Shown here: one piece after another, positions 10,246-20,834 of the stretch | Position numbering within the stretch: the first letter of the stretch is position 1 | Layout of the letters: every line of letters begins with the position of its first letter | NCBI RefSeq assembly: GCF_000143415.4 | Contig: NW_003314277.1 | Span: 2,262,905 to 2,326,904, forward strand | DNA: 64,000 nucleotides | Source: Selaginella moellendorffii | Taxonomy: Eukaryota; Streptophyta; Lycopodiopsida; Selaginellales; Selaginellaceae | Direction: 5' to 3' | Notes under the pieces: model-generated | Seen by the model: the letters and a program-made list of their open reading frames with translations, nothing else | Told to the model about the DNA's origin: nothing | Databases searched by the model: none | Translations under genes and position numbers: made by a program

Positions 10246-12415
10246 CGTTCACGAGCGTCTCGTCCTCGGACTTGACACGCTGCTGCTTCCAGAAATCGAT
10301 GGTGGCCATCTTTTTCTCCACCTCCACCAGATCGTGGAGCATGTTTGCGCGCTTGAGCCCCTTGGACATGAGCGAGTACGTGATGGAGTTTGGCATCACC
10401 CCCTCGTCTTGCATCCTCTTGAACACCGCCAGCGCGTGGCTCACTCGCCCGTAGTGGATGAGCGAGTTGATGAGCGACGTGTAGTTGACGACGTTGGGCT
10501 TGCAGCCATTGAGCGGCATCTTCTCCAGCAAGTGCTCCGCGGCATCGATCTTCCCCTCCCGTCCCAGCGACTGGATGAGCACTGTGTAGGTGTGAGCGTC
10601 GGGCTTGCAACCAGCGTCGAGCATCTCCTGGTAGATCGCCATGGCCCGGTCGAAGTGCCTCATCTTCACCAGCATGTCGATCACGGTCGTGTACGTCCGC
10701 GTGTTGGGCTTCACCTTCAAGTCCTTCATCCAGTAGAAGATCTTCATGGCCAGGTCCGGGTTGTGCGACACCGAGAGCGTGAAGATGATGGAGTTCATCG
10801 TCACGATGCTCACCTCGATGTCGCTGCTCTGGAGCTTCATCAGGAGCTCCTCCACCTGCGAGAAGTGGTGGTGGCGGCCCAGCAGGCTGATCATCTTGGT
10901 GTAGACGAAGCTGTCGTGCTTGTATCCCGGCTGCTTCTCCACCCAGTAGAAGAAGCGGAGCGCCGCCGTCACGTCTCTCATTCCCATGAGCACCCGCAAG
11001 ACCTTCCAGGGATCCCACCGGAAGTTTGCGGCTTCCAAAGCCGCGGCGGTCTCGGGCGTCCATCTGTAGATAATTGTCGAGAAGGCCTTCATGTCGACGA
11101 GAGGCCTGTCTAAGCCTTCCATCACCTCCATATCCTGTAACGGGACGCTCCGTTCCTTAGTTTCACCACCGCTAGAGCCGCGGCGATCATCCTCTTCCTT
11201 GGTGGACTCTTGATCAGGAGTTTTAGCTTGAAAGTCTGCGTAAAGTTGGTCCGCCTCGATCATACTCTCCATGGCTTCGAGGAGAGGCGCTGCTTCGGTC
11301 AGCTTGCCAGCCTTCTTCAGTGAGTCCATCACCGTGAAGTACATTTTCCCGTTTGGCTTCTGATTCGCCTTCTTCATCCCTTCGAAGAGCCCCTTGAGTA
11401 GCTCCAAGTCGCCAGCACTGGCGGCGGAATCCATGAGCACTCTGAAAGTAGCAGCTGTTGGAGAAGCCTTCAAACTGTCCAGCTTTTCAAAAACCAAGAG
11501 AGCTGCGTCCAAGTTTCCTGACGAGGCCAAGCACTGAATGAGCACGGTGTAAGTTCTCACGTTGGGCCGGCAGCCAGCACTGACCATGTCTTTGAAAATT
11601 TCTCCAACTTGTCTAAACCTTTTGAGCTTCGTAAGCAGGCTCATGAGCATCGTGTAAGTCACCACGTTTGGCAGGCACCCCACTTTCAACATCTGGTTCC
11701 ACATTTCCACCGCTCTGTCGATATCATCGGCCCGGCTGTACCAATGTATGACTGTAGTGAACAAAACCACATTCATCCCACAGCCGTAAGCGGACATGTC
11801 GTCTAAAACCTTCTGTATACCCGTGACATCCTTGACTCTTCCGAAAACTTCGATCAAGCTGTTGTAAGTATGCTCTGTGTGCCTGTATCCTTCAACTCCC
11901 TTCAACCACTGAAAGAATCCCCATGCAGCATCCGGTTCTAAAGGCTGCCTAAGCACCTGTAGGACGACCAGAGGATTCCACGGCACTTTCAGCTTCTCGA
12001 CTTTCACCTGACTATCCTCGTTCCAGCCCATTTCCCGGAGAACGTTTCCCACCTCTATAGCTGCTTCCATCTTTGAAAAGAACGAGCCGATCGTGTCCCG
12101 GGACTTGAAGGGCTCCCACCGAGGAGGACGAGATGGTCGATACATGTGAAGATTTCCTGCTTGAATGTTGAGCGGCGTCTCCTCCTCTGCTGGACTTTCC
12201 GACGTACTGGGTTCTTCTTCCACTGCCCCGTTTCCATTTCGGTCTGCTGGAGCCAAGCCTCCGACCTGCGGGTGTTGCCGAAGAAATTGGAAGAACGATC
12301 CGTAGTGAGAGCCTTTGCCATTCTTCGCAGTGGTAGAGGGGGCTGCTGCTGCTGCCGCACTGGAATGAAACTCGCAGTACCTATGCCATCGAGCTCTCCT
12401 CCAGCTAGGCCGCAT
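10178..12415 (-). CDS. P-class pentatricopeptide repeat protein, organelle-targeted
   Basis: Intronless, 745 aa from the ATG at 12415 (MRPSWRRARWHRYCEFHSS, Arg- and Ser-rich like an organelle transit peptide). An in-frame ATG at 12484 would add 23 residues, but these look like leader sequence and touch the FRIGIDA-like stop codon. At least ten 35-residue PPR motifs are visible, ending GxxPN or GCKPN (for example SAGCRPNVRTYTVLI, AGCKPDAHTYTVLI). There are two modules, each opening with W-x-P-x-x-VLxVL, an FFxW helix and a GR motif, as if one half duplicated. PPR proteins bind organellar RNA in a sequence-specific way for splicing, stability or translation. No E/DYW editing domain is present. 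The RNA target is unknown. Confidence 0.9.
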   Translation of the reverse strand: MRPSWRRARWHRYCEFHSSAAAAAAPSTTAKNGKGSHYGSFFQFLRQHPQVGGLAPADRNGNGAVEEEPSTSESPAEEETPLNIQAGNLHMYRPSRPPRWEPFKSRDTIGSFFSKMEAAIEVGNVLREMGWNEDSQVKVEKLKVPWNPLVVLQVLRQPLEPDAAWGFFQWLKGVEGYRHTEHTYNSLIEVFGRVKDVTGIQKVLDDMSAYGCGMNVVLFTTVIHWYSRADDIDRAVEMWNQMLKVGCLPNVVTYTMLMSLLTKLKRFRQVGEIFKDMVSAGCRPNVRTYTVLIQCLASSGNLDAALLVFEKLDSLKASPTAATFRVLMDSAASAGDLELLKGLFEGMKKANQKPNGKMYFTVMDSLKKAGKLTEAAPLLEAMESMIEADQLYADFQAKTPDQESTKEEDDRRGSSGGETKERSVPLQDMEVMEGLDRPLVDMKAFSTIIYRWTPETAAALEAANFRWDPWKVLRVLMGMRDVTAALRFFYWVEKQPGYKHDSFVYTKMISLLGRHHHFSQVEELLMKLQSSDIEVSIVTMNSIIFTLSVSHNPDLAMKIFYWMKDLKVKPNTRTYTTVIDMLVKMRHFDRAMAIYQEMLDAGCKPDAHTYTVLIQSLGREGKIDAAEHLLEKMPLNGCKPNVVNYTSLINSLIHYGRVSHALAVFKRMQDEGVMPNSITYSLMSKGLKRANMLHDLVEVEKKMATIDFWKQQRVKSEDETLVNETILKALLPELKRESQDQRQTE

Positions 12416-12483
12416 TCCCCCAAAACCCTGAACCCTAAACACTTCAGTAAAATAGAAGGAAAGCAACACTAGAAACTTACACA

Positions 12484-14654
12484 TCAGTGCAGGAAGGACG
12501 CTTGATAAGCTGGGGGTGGCGGAGGAAGTCCACTTCCAAACTGGTAGCTGCTGTAAGAAGGATTCCCATAAGCTGCAGACCCGTAGAGCGACGAACCCAG
12601 CCCGTCAGCCGAATACAGATATGAGGTAGACATTGAAACTGGAGTTCGATTTCCAGTGTATGTCGTCGTTGCAAACCCCCCTTGGTTCCTCCTGTCATAT
12701 CCTGTCTGGGGGGCCAAGCCGTAGGTAGAGAGGCCGACGCCACCGAACTGAGCTCTGTCCGATGGCCGATAGAAGCTCCTTTCACCGTTTCCATATACAG
12801 CTCCATTTCCATTGCAAGCTCGAGGACGCTTGGCTTGTGCTTTGACAGCGACTGCTGCTCGTTTCCTGTCGGCCTTGGCCCTCTCCAGCACATCGATCCT
12901 TTTCTGCAGCGACTGCGGAGGAAACTGAGCGTCCAGCTTGTATTCCTCGATGCACTTGATGACAGATTTCAAAGCTGACAGCTCCTTCATCGACGAGTCG
13001 TTCTTTACAGGAACAAATACATTGTCAAAAGAAAAGTAGAGTAATATAAAAACTCTGTGGTACCTGTGCTGCAGCTGAGTTGTTGCCGCTCTTCAGGATC
13101 ACTTGAGCTGACTTTCGAGCATCTTTGAGGTAGGCCTTGAGCAGCGGCACAGGTTCAACTCGATCCATAATCTCGAACGCATGAGCAAAAGCCAGTGCCT
13201 CAACTTGCTTTCCTTCCTTCGCAAGCTTGTCCACCACATCTGGAAGAACAAAGACATCAAGACGAAACGAACGTAATTCTCAGAAAGCTTTGAACAAACA
13301 AAAGCAAAAACTGAACCAACGCGGAGAACAACTCGCAAAGAACACAAGACGATTGAGGACACCGACCTGGTATCTTCGGGGCCAGTCCCAGGGCCCTGCA
13401 AAGCGCAGGAGACTGCCTGCGCCGTGCGACAGTGGTCACAAGCCTGCAAAGCTCTTCATCATCATACTCGGGGGAGTGGAGAATCAAGTGGGGGCTCGAG
13501 GGTGTTGCCACTAGCAACCATGATGCCATAGAGAGTCTAAAACATGGAATTGTCCAGGCAATCCCATAAGTTGCCAGGAGCTGCAAGAACACCTGCGCGT
13601 CCAATGAATTCTCCGATGCCACAGCACCGCTAGAGTCCTTGAGGACATCCATCCTAGACTTCCATCTGCCAGCAAGCTCCTTGGCACGCTCCTTGATGTT
13701 AAACGGCACCACCGGATGCTCGACTCCTAGAACCGGGTCGGCCAAAGCCGAGCCAGCACTCTCTAAGATGAGCACACAAGCACGGCGATTAGCCGAGACC
13801 CCTGACTCCTTTCTATCACCACCACCACCACCACCACCACCACCACCACTCTCACTATCAGACGGGATGCTATACCCCTCGAGGGCATCCAGGACGAGAC
13901 GAGCCGGATCAATGGCACACCGAATTGCGACCGGCAACTCCAACCTCAATGCACTCACATCCTTCCTATGCTCACTCACGTACCTTCTCAAGCCTTCCCC
14001 GTCCATGTTCTCACAGAGTGTTTTAAGCTCTGGACGAACTCTCACCTCCGCCACCACTGAGTTGACCGTCGGCTGCTTTGGGGCGGGCGATGGCACTGGC
14101 GTTGCTTCTTTCGTGGGTGTTCCACTGCTGCCTTGCCCGTTCGTGGGGGAATCGTTGCTCTCCTCGGAATGCTGCTGCTGGGCGGCGAGAGGATCGTGAT
14201 CCGAGGCCGGGGATCCGCAATTCTCCTCCGGGTTGCAGATATTGCCAATCCCTGTCCCCGGGTTCTCCAGATAGATGGCCTGCCGCTCCTCGCTCAATCG
14301 CCGCTTCTCCTCCACAATGGCCGCGATCGCTGCCTCGCGCTGCTCCTGGACCCTGGCCAGCGATGCTTCCTCCCGCGCGGCGATCGCCTCCTCCCTCCGG
14401 CTCAGCCCTTCCTCCACATCGTCTAGGGCTTTCTCGCGATCGCTGAGCTCCTCGTACCTCTTCCGCAGCGCCGCTTCCACCTGAGCGAAGTGCTCCTCAA
14501 GCTGCTTCCACTCGATCGTGCAGCTCTCCAGCGCGGCCCGCCGGGACTCCAGCTCTTGAAATGCGCGCTCGATGCGCTCCCGCCGCGCAAGAACATCGTC
14601 CAATGCAAGCGCTACCGGGCTGAGATGAGAGATTCCAGCGTCTGATCCAGCCAT
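12484..14654 (-). CDS. FRIGIDA-like protein
   Basis: Three exons, 14654-13367, 13239-13064 and 13002-12484, together 660 aa. An N-terminal coiled coil (residues about 15-110, many Glu/Arg/Lys heptads) is followed by the FRIGIDA family core, with KIPDVVDKLAKEGKQVEALA and VPLLKAYLKDARKSAQ crossing exons 1 and 2. These are hallmark blocks of FRI/FRL proteins. The tail is Tyr-, Gly- and Ser-rich and ends in a proline run. A run of 10 Gly (GGT repeats near 13820-13855) sits in exon 1 and could be length-variable. In flowering plants the family forms the FRI complex, which promotes FLC transcription through chromatin factors; here a general nuclear scaffold role is more likely because lycophytes lack the flowering context. 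Only 68 bp separate its stop from the PPR ATG. Confidence 0.92.
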
Positions 14655-14802
14655 CGCGAGGAGATACACGATAATATTTCACCCTAGAACCAAGAACACC
14701 AAACAAAATGCTGGCCGTTGAGGCCCAGATTGATCCAACGGCCAGCAGCGAATTCCCGGGCCGCGGCACTTTGCAACCGCTTGCCACGTGGCAGCCTGGT
14801 TT

Positions 14803-16533
14803 CTAACAGACTGTCTCAGATTCGAAGTAAACGGCGGCGACTGCCGCCCCAAATTCGTGACGCGTGACAAAATCGTGGACGTCGAATCTCCCGCGATCCG
14901 GGGCGTCCGTTTCCCGCATCCATGCCTCCTTTGTGTCGAAGAGAAGGAAGACGTGCTTGTGCCTCCCTTTGGAGATGGACGGCATTTGACGATACTCGAG
15001 GATTTCTTCGTGTCCAAAGCCTGGAAAGAAAATTCCAATGTGAGAACTCTGCGAAAGAGTTTTTGAAGTAGAGTATACCAGTTTGAAGAGATTTCAAGAC
15101 CATCCACTGCAAGTAATCTTCTCCACCGGCTTCGAGCTCCACGAGTAGCAGCAAGAACAAGCTTCTCAGCCTGGAATTCGATCCACCAGATCTTTCTACC
15201 ACTCTTACGGACGGTGGTCCGTGCATTACTTCTCGGTCGATGATAATTCCATTAAAAACCTGGAAGTTGCCGAAGGCTATCTCCAGAAAAAATCCATCCT
15301 CCTCCACACTGAATAAATAAAGTACGTAAAAAAGAGCACTAGCTTGAGCGTTTAACACAAAGAAAAGAACCTGTCTAGCAAGTCTGGGATGATATGCGTC
15401 TTCTTTAACAATGTCGAGGTTGTGGGGAGCTCCGTTATATCGGCGCCAGGAACCATCCCGGAGTTGTTCGCTCGGCCTTTAAAAACCGATGTGTGTCAGT
15501 TCTTAAAACGCACGAACTCACAAAGAATTTATTACCTGGAGTACAAGGAGGAAGAGTGCTTACGATCGCCTCCGTGTGGCTATCGACCACTCCAAATGCG
15601 CAAGCAGCCATGTCCTTCAGCGAGAGATCGGCGGTTTCAGTGAGACCTGCTGTCACAACTCTCTGCAGCATGCTCATTGTCGCTGCTGAGACTGGCAAAG
15701 ATCTACAAAAAGAGAAAACAATGAAAGAAAGAAAAAAGAAAAAGTTAAGTAGAGGAACTCGGAAGCTTAGCCTTAAACTATACCTGGACGAGATTTGCAG
15801 CTTACATCAAGCACAGACTTGAAAATTCGAAAGAAAAAGCTTTCTTTTTTACACGAGAACATACCAGGCAACAAGAGCAGAACTAGAAAATACAGACACT
15901 GACAGCAAACACGAGAATGAAACATAACATCGTCACTGTGACCTTATATCAGTTGCGGGTTCCGATCCATCGTTTCGAGCTGAAGAATTGTCAAAACACT
16001 TTAGAACAAGGTCGATCAATCGGTTTACGTTGTCCTTACCAGCAAACGGACTGGTCGCAAAGCCATGAACTTTAATCCGGGCGCTCATTCTACTGTCATC
16101 GCAAGACGGATCTTCCAACTTCTCTAAGCGCTGCGCTGCTTTATCTGAACAAAGGCGGTTTTTCAAGATGTGGAGATAGAACAAAAAATAATTACCACGC
16201 TGCTCTTTCTGTTTTGGATCGACTCCTTCGAGACTTTCATCTAGAGAAGTCACCATTCCAGCCTGAGAATCAACCAGCACTCCTGACAAGAGAAAAAAAA
16301 TCCTTTTGCCCAAGTTAAACGCGCTTTCCTTTCCGAGAATGATGTATACCTGTGTATGGATCATATGCCTTGGACGAAGTTTTAAGAGCTTGCTGCTGAC
16401 CCGAAAGCCCTCCCTCGGCAACATCGCGCAGCGCCGAGGGAGAATCTTGTTGCGCGCCTTCGTTCTTCTCGCCGATCATACTGGCGGCATTGCTAGCCCC
16501 GCAAGAATTCACACCCACATTCTTATCCTCCAT
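14803..16533 (-). CDS. Uncharacterised 397-aa protein, 7 exons
   Basis: Exons at 16533-16350, 16282-16196, 16144-15943, 15702-15536, 15476-15371, 15308-15079 and 15020-14803 join in frame to 397 aa. I do not recognise the family. An N-terminal low-complexity part leads to AYDPYTGVLVDSQAGMVTSL. The centre is mixed helical. The C-terminal half looks like a compact folded domain (EEDGFFLEIAFGNFQVFNG, then GRHKHVFLLFDTKEAW). No signal peptide or membrane segment is obvious. All introns are 50-240 nt with GT..AG ends, and codon use matches the neighbours, so the gene appears real and under constraint. The stop lies 148 bp upstream of the FRIGIDA-like start on the same strand. Confidence 0.75.
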
Positions 16534-18324
16534 CCCCAAAATCGAAGCGATTGAAGCGCAAGCAGCACAAACAGCAGCAGCTCCCTCTTCCCCTTCTCAA
16601 GGGCCCTAAAGTGCGATCAGTCCTCCAAGTGTGAAAAACTGGACGCGTGTCCCACCGACGTGGTGCGATCGTTTTAACGTGGGATCTAGCACGACACGTG
16701 GAAAGCCCTAAAATGTGAGGCTAGGATGAAACCTTAAGTGTGAAACCTTGGGTAAAGTAGACCACTAGTGTCTTACAAGCACATTGACAAATGTGTCCCG
16801 CTGGGTAACACCAACTTTGTGTTGCAAACAAAAGAATCCACCAAATCCATCCAATACCCGTGCTACGTACGATGCTACGATTAAAAATACTATCTCGGTA
16901 TATTCCGTGCTCCTCCTCACACACACACACAACACAAGGCTATCGGGCCAAACGACGCCATCAACCAGATATTCGGCGTGACATAAGCAGCACCACGCTA
17001 TAAATAAAACCAAAGATCAAAGATCAAACAAAAGGTGGTGGGCAGCAGCAGCACAATAAAAAATCGATATAGCGTGAGCTCGATTGCCCTAAATTCCACA
17101 GCTTCACGTGTTGGGGACCTATGGTTCGTTGAAGCTGCAGCACACCGCCTTTCTTTTTGAATTAGGTGGAAATCGGCGATCCGTCCGATCCTGGCGACGG
17201 GGTAACCCGCCACGTGGCGGCCTGGCGGGCGCTAGATCGCACCGTGACGATCACGCCACGTCATGCTCGGCTTCCCATGAGGATCCACCCCGCGTGACAT
17301 GACTGATGTTCCTTCGCCCTAAATTCCCTTTTTTACCCTTCCGTACCCCTCAATGACGCCCTTGCCCCTTGCATTTTAATTGCCGCACCCGGGTTATTAT
17401 TAGAGTTTCTTTGGGCTAAAGAAACTGGTAAATCGCCCATGTAAGAAAGCTTTTTGACGGGCTGTGAAGTGTGGACTCCCTTCTCTTTTTCCTCTAATCG
17501 CGAATCGCCTTCTCCATTCATTCATCCATTTTTTTTCTTCCCCCATTCATTCTTCGTTGTGTGTTAGTGTGTTTCGGCACAGCCGCCGCGGCTCAAGAAC
17601 CAGCGGCAAAGATCGGCGCCTCCGACCTCGGCGATCTCGCGGCTCGTCTCCACCGATCGCCCGCCCGGCGCTGCGCGGCACGCAATGGATCGCGTCGGGA
17701 GCTCCGAGGTGATGCGCGGCGCCGCCCGGATTGATCGATCCGGGGCGCCTTGAATCGCCGGCCCCATTTCCGTGATCGTGTACTGGTAATATTGCCTCTT
17801 TTTCCCGATTCGATCTTTGGTGAATTCCGGCCAGGCGCCGCGCGGAGAGGGGAAATCGGCGCTCCTGATTCGCGATTCATCGCGTCGAGGTCGGTATTTC
17901 GGTAATGTGCAATCGATCGCGCTTCTTTGCCCTGTTTCGGTGCACGGATTGCTTGGCATATCGATCGATCCCCTTGCATTCCTGGATCCGTGCGGGAAAG
18001 AATTTGACTTTGTCATGGTTTGCCTGGAGAGATCGCAATTTTTCTTCTTTTTTGTCTCTCCAGGGTCATGTTCCAGAGAGCATAATGTTGGTACCTTACG
18101 CGTAATTTTGACGCTTGGTTTGCTACAGCTTTCGTGGTTATGCGGTTCCCTTCTATTGACAAGGAGGCTGACCTTGGAGCTGACTGGTCAGTAAAAAAAT
18201 CCCTTCTCATTCCAATGTTTTGTTTCAATGATCAGGAGCGCCTTTGCTATGGCTTTCAGATGAAGTGCCATGTGTGTTGGAGCCAAGTTTTGTAGCAGTT
18301 TAGAGCAGTCGAGCGAGCAGCGCC
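16534..18324. other. Divergent intergenic region and PUMILIO 5' leader
   Basis: No supported coding exon. The first part carries several CACGTGG-type elements (for example near 16695 and 17106). From about 17470 a pyrimidine-rich, then GC-rich sequence looks like the promoter and the long 5' UTR of the PUMILIO gene, possibly with leader introns. Confidence 0.55.
17207..17220. promoter_or_regulatory. 14-bp perfect palindrome around a G-box
   Basis: CCGCCACGTGGCGG is a perfect inverted repeat centred on CACGTG. It fits a dimeric bZIP or bHLH binding site. It is about 1.1 kb upstream of the PUMILIO ATG and 0.7 kb from the opposite gene. Confidence 0.55.
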
Positions 18325-20523
18325 ATGGGTCAGGACGACGAAGATATTGATCAACTCTTAGGTGAAATCCCTCGGGCTACCTCGGCGCCTCCGCATCTTG
18401 ATGAATTCCGGCCGGGTCGGGACAGTACTATTGCTCAGCAGCAGGAGGATGGCTTGACCAGCTCGGAGACAGACAGCAATTCTTCTGGTATGTACCCGGA
18501 GGGATTCACAACGTTTACGCCCCCACGGGCCGCATTTGATGCGTTTGGTTTTGGGCTGAGCAACAGCAAGAGCGTTAACAGGGGCTCGTGTACAACAACC
18601 AGTCACGACAGCGCCTTTCCGCAAGACGAGACGGGAAACTTGGTCCAGCTGCCTTCGAATGATCCCACGAAGTTTACCGGTGGTTACTTGGAAAATGGCT
18701 TGTATCGCCACTCTCAGCGGTCTGCGACCGAGTACTACGACTATTTGCGATCTCTGCAGCAGGACAGGATACTGCAAGCGCAGAAGCAACAGGTCTTTCT
18801 CTTCCAACGTGAGCTAGAGGAGGAGCGGCAGCGGAGGGTACAGCAACATATCTTGCAGCAGCAAATCCACGACCGAGCAGCTCAGCTCTATGGTTTGCAA
18901 ACTCAGGCGTTGCTGGCTGCCGCGGTTGCTCCATATCGGGCTGGACGTCAACTTCAACCTTCGGCGGTTAACAGGGACGTGTACCATCGGCAGCCAACTT
19001 CTCAAGGTCATATAGACTCCATTTGCCGCTACTATGCTCAAGGTTATTGCAGCCGAGGAGATCAGTGCCCGTATTTGCACATTCAAGCGCCTGTAACGGG
19101 GAACCGAGCTGACAAGTATCCTTCGCGAGCAGGCAAGTCGTCGGTATCAAGAACAAGAAAAAAGCAGAGCAATGGCGGTTATGTTTATGCCACTGGTTTA
19201 GAGAACGAGGACGCCGACGAGGACGGGTTTTACGGCTCGTCGAAAGCGTTATTGTATCATGATTTGCAGCAGCTGCAGCTAGGGAGCTCCAACGAGCAGG
19301 TGCTTAGATACTCGTCGCTGAAGGAGGTAGAGGGGCGTATTTATTCTATTGCCAAAGATCAGTACGGTTGTCGATTTCTCCAGCGGAGGTTTGACGAGGG
19401 CGTTGCAGAAGACTTGCAGAAGATCTTCGAGGAGATAATCGACCACATTGTCGATTTAATGACTGATCCATTCGGTAACTATCTCGTGCAGAAACTCCTG
19501 GAAGTTTGCACCGAGGACCAGCGACTCGAGATTTTACGTGTCGTGTGCTCTGGAGACGAGCTGATTTCGATCTCCTTGAACATGCACGGGTACGCTTGTT
19601 TTGTTTTTCTTATCGCTCACTAGAGGCTTTCTTCCTTGCAGCACCCGAGCTGTACAGAAGCTAATTGAGACGTTGAAGTCCCCTGAACAGGTTTCTATGA
19701 TCACCTCCTCGCTCGAGCAGGGGATAGTAATTCTTATCAAGGACTTGAATGGTAACCACGTAGTCCAGCGCTGCCTCCAGCGCCTTGGGAACGAGGAGAA
19801 CCAGGTTAGAGCTTTTGGATTGTCTCGCCTCTAGCTTACTAACAAAGTGGCAACTCTGGCATGCAGTTCATTTTTGATGCCGCGGCGCAGCACTGTGTCG
19901 AAGTTGGAACCCACAGGCACGGGTGCTGTGTTCTTCAGCGGTGTGTGGATTTTTCAAAAGGTGTACAAAAGGAGCGCTTGGTTGGAGAAATAGCCGCCAA
20001 CGCGCTAGTGCTTTCGCAGGATCAATACGGGTATGCAATGGCCTTCCTTTCTTTCGAGCCTCAGTGACGCTTTGTTGGTGCAGTAACTATGTTGTGCAAT
20101 ACATCTTGGACGAGGCGCCGTGGATAGCTCCGGAGGTGATGGCCCAGCTGGAGGGGCACCACGCGCACCTCGCGATGCAAAAGTTTAGCAGTAACGTTGT
20201 AGAGAAGTGCCTGAAGCAAGGGGCGGATGACAAGCGTGCGCGAATCATACACGAGCTAACCAAGAGTGCGTTCCTGGGGCAGCTGCTGCAGGATCCCTTT
20301 GCAAACTACGTGATCCAGTGCGCGCTTACAGTCACGAAGGTAATCCAAAGTTTGAAAGTTTGTTCGATTTGTTCTAGCTCTGGGAACTTACACTTGTGGT
20401 ATCCAAATCCAGGGAGCTTTGCACGCGAGCTTGGTGGAAGCTATACGTCCGCATCTACCAGCACTGCGCAGCAGCCCATACGGGAAGAGAATTTTGTGCC
20501 GGACAAACCTTAAGAAGGCGTGA
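18325..20523 (+). CDS. PUMILIO-family RNA-binding protein with CCCH zinc finger
   Basis: Five exons (18325-19589, 19642-19804, 19867-20030, 20084-20339, 20413-20523), 652 aa. The N-terminal 235 residues are low complexity with a Gln-rich coiled coil. A CCCH finger of C-x7-C-x5-C-x3-H type (ICRYYAQGYCSRGDQCPYLH) follows at about 235-255. The C-terminal half holds eight PUF repeats. Reading helix residues 12/13/16: R1 CR..Q, R2 NY..Q, R3 TR..Q, R4 NH..Q, R5 CC..Q, R6 NY..Q, R7 SN..E, R8 NY..Q. By the established PUF code this predicts 5'-UGUAUAUA-3', the classic Pumilio element. Such proteins bind 3' UTRs in the cytoplasm and repress translation or speed decay. The CCCH finger in front of the PUF domain is not typical of the PUF proteins I know from model plants. 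Confidence 0.95.
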
Positions 20524-20730
20524 GTTAAGCGGCAAGAGGATTTTGTCTTTCCGGACAAAGCTTAAGAAGACGTGAGGAGCTCTCGATAGAGAACCATTGA
20601 TCAAGCGTTTCGTACGGTAACTAGACGGGAAAATTTTCTCTCCATGTTTTTGATCATTTGCTCTTACTGATACTTGCGGCATGTACATTTGGAAAATGTA
20701 AAACTTTTATAAAAATGGAGCCTTGTACGG

Positions 20731-20772
20731 CTAGGGTCTAGGGTTTGGGGTTTTGGGGTTTAAGGTTTAGGG
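20731..20772 (+). repeat. Degenerate telomere-like (TTTAGGG) repeats upstream of desulfhydrase gene
   Basis: The bases read as variants of GGGTTT and TTTAGGG (CTAGGGTTTGGGG, GGTTTAAGGTTTAGGG) about 65 bp before the ATG at 20835. Telo-box motifs of this kind are common near starts of plant housekeeping genes. It is not a chromosome end. Confidence 0.6.
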
Positions 20773-20834
20773 CCAAGTCATTCCTTCGTACACATGGCGC
20801 TTTGGGTGTCCACGTGGATGCTCTTCTAGGGTTT

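Noticed and set aside
10334-11113. Long plus-strand frame (259 codons)
   Set aside because: It is exactly antisense to the PPR coding sequence, His/Val-rich and without a domain.
20731-20772. Telomere end
   Set aside because: Too short and degenerate, between two normal genes; a telo-box promoter element is simpler.
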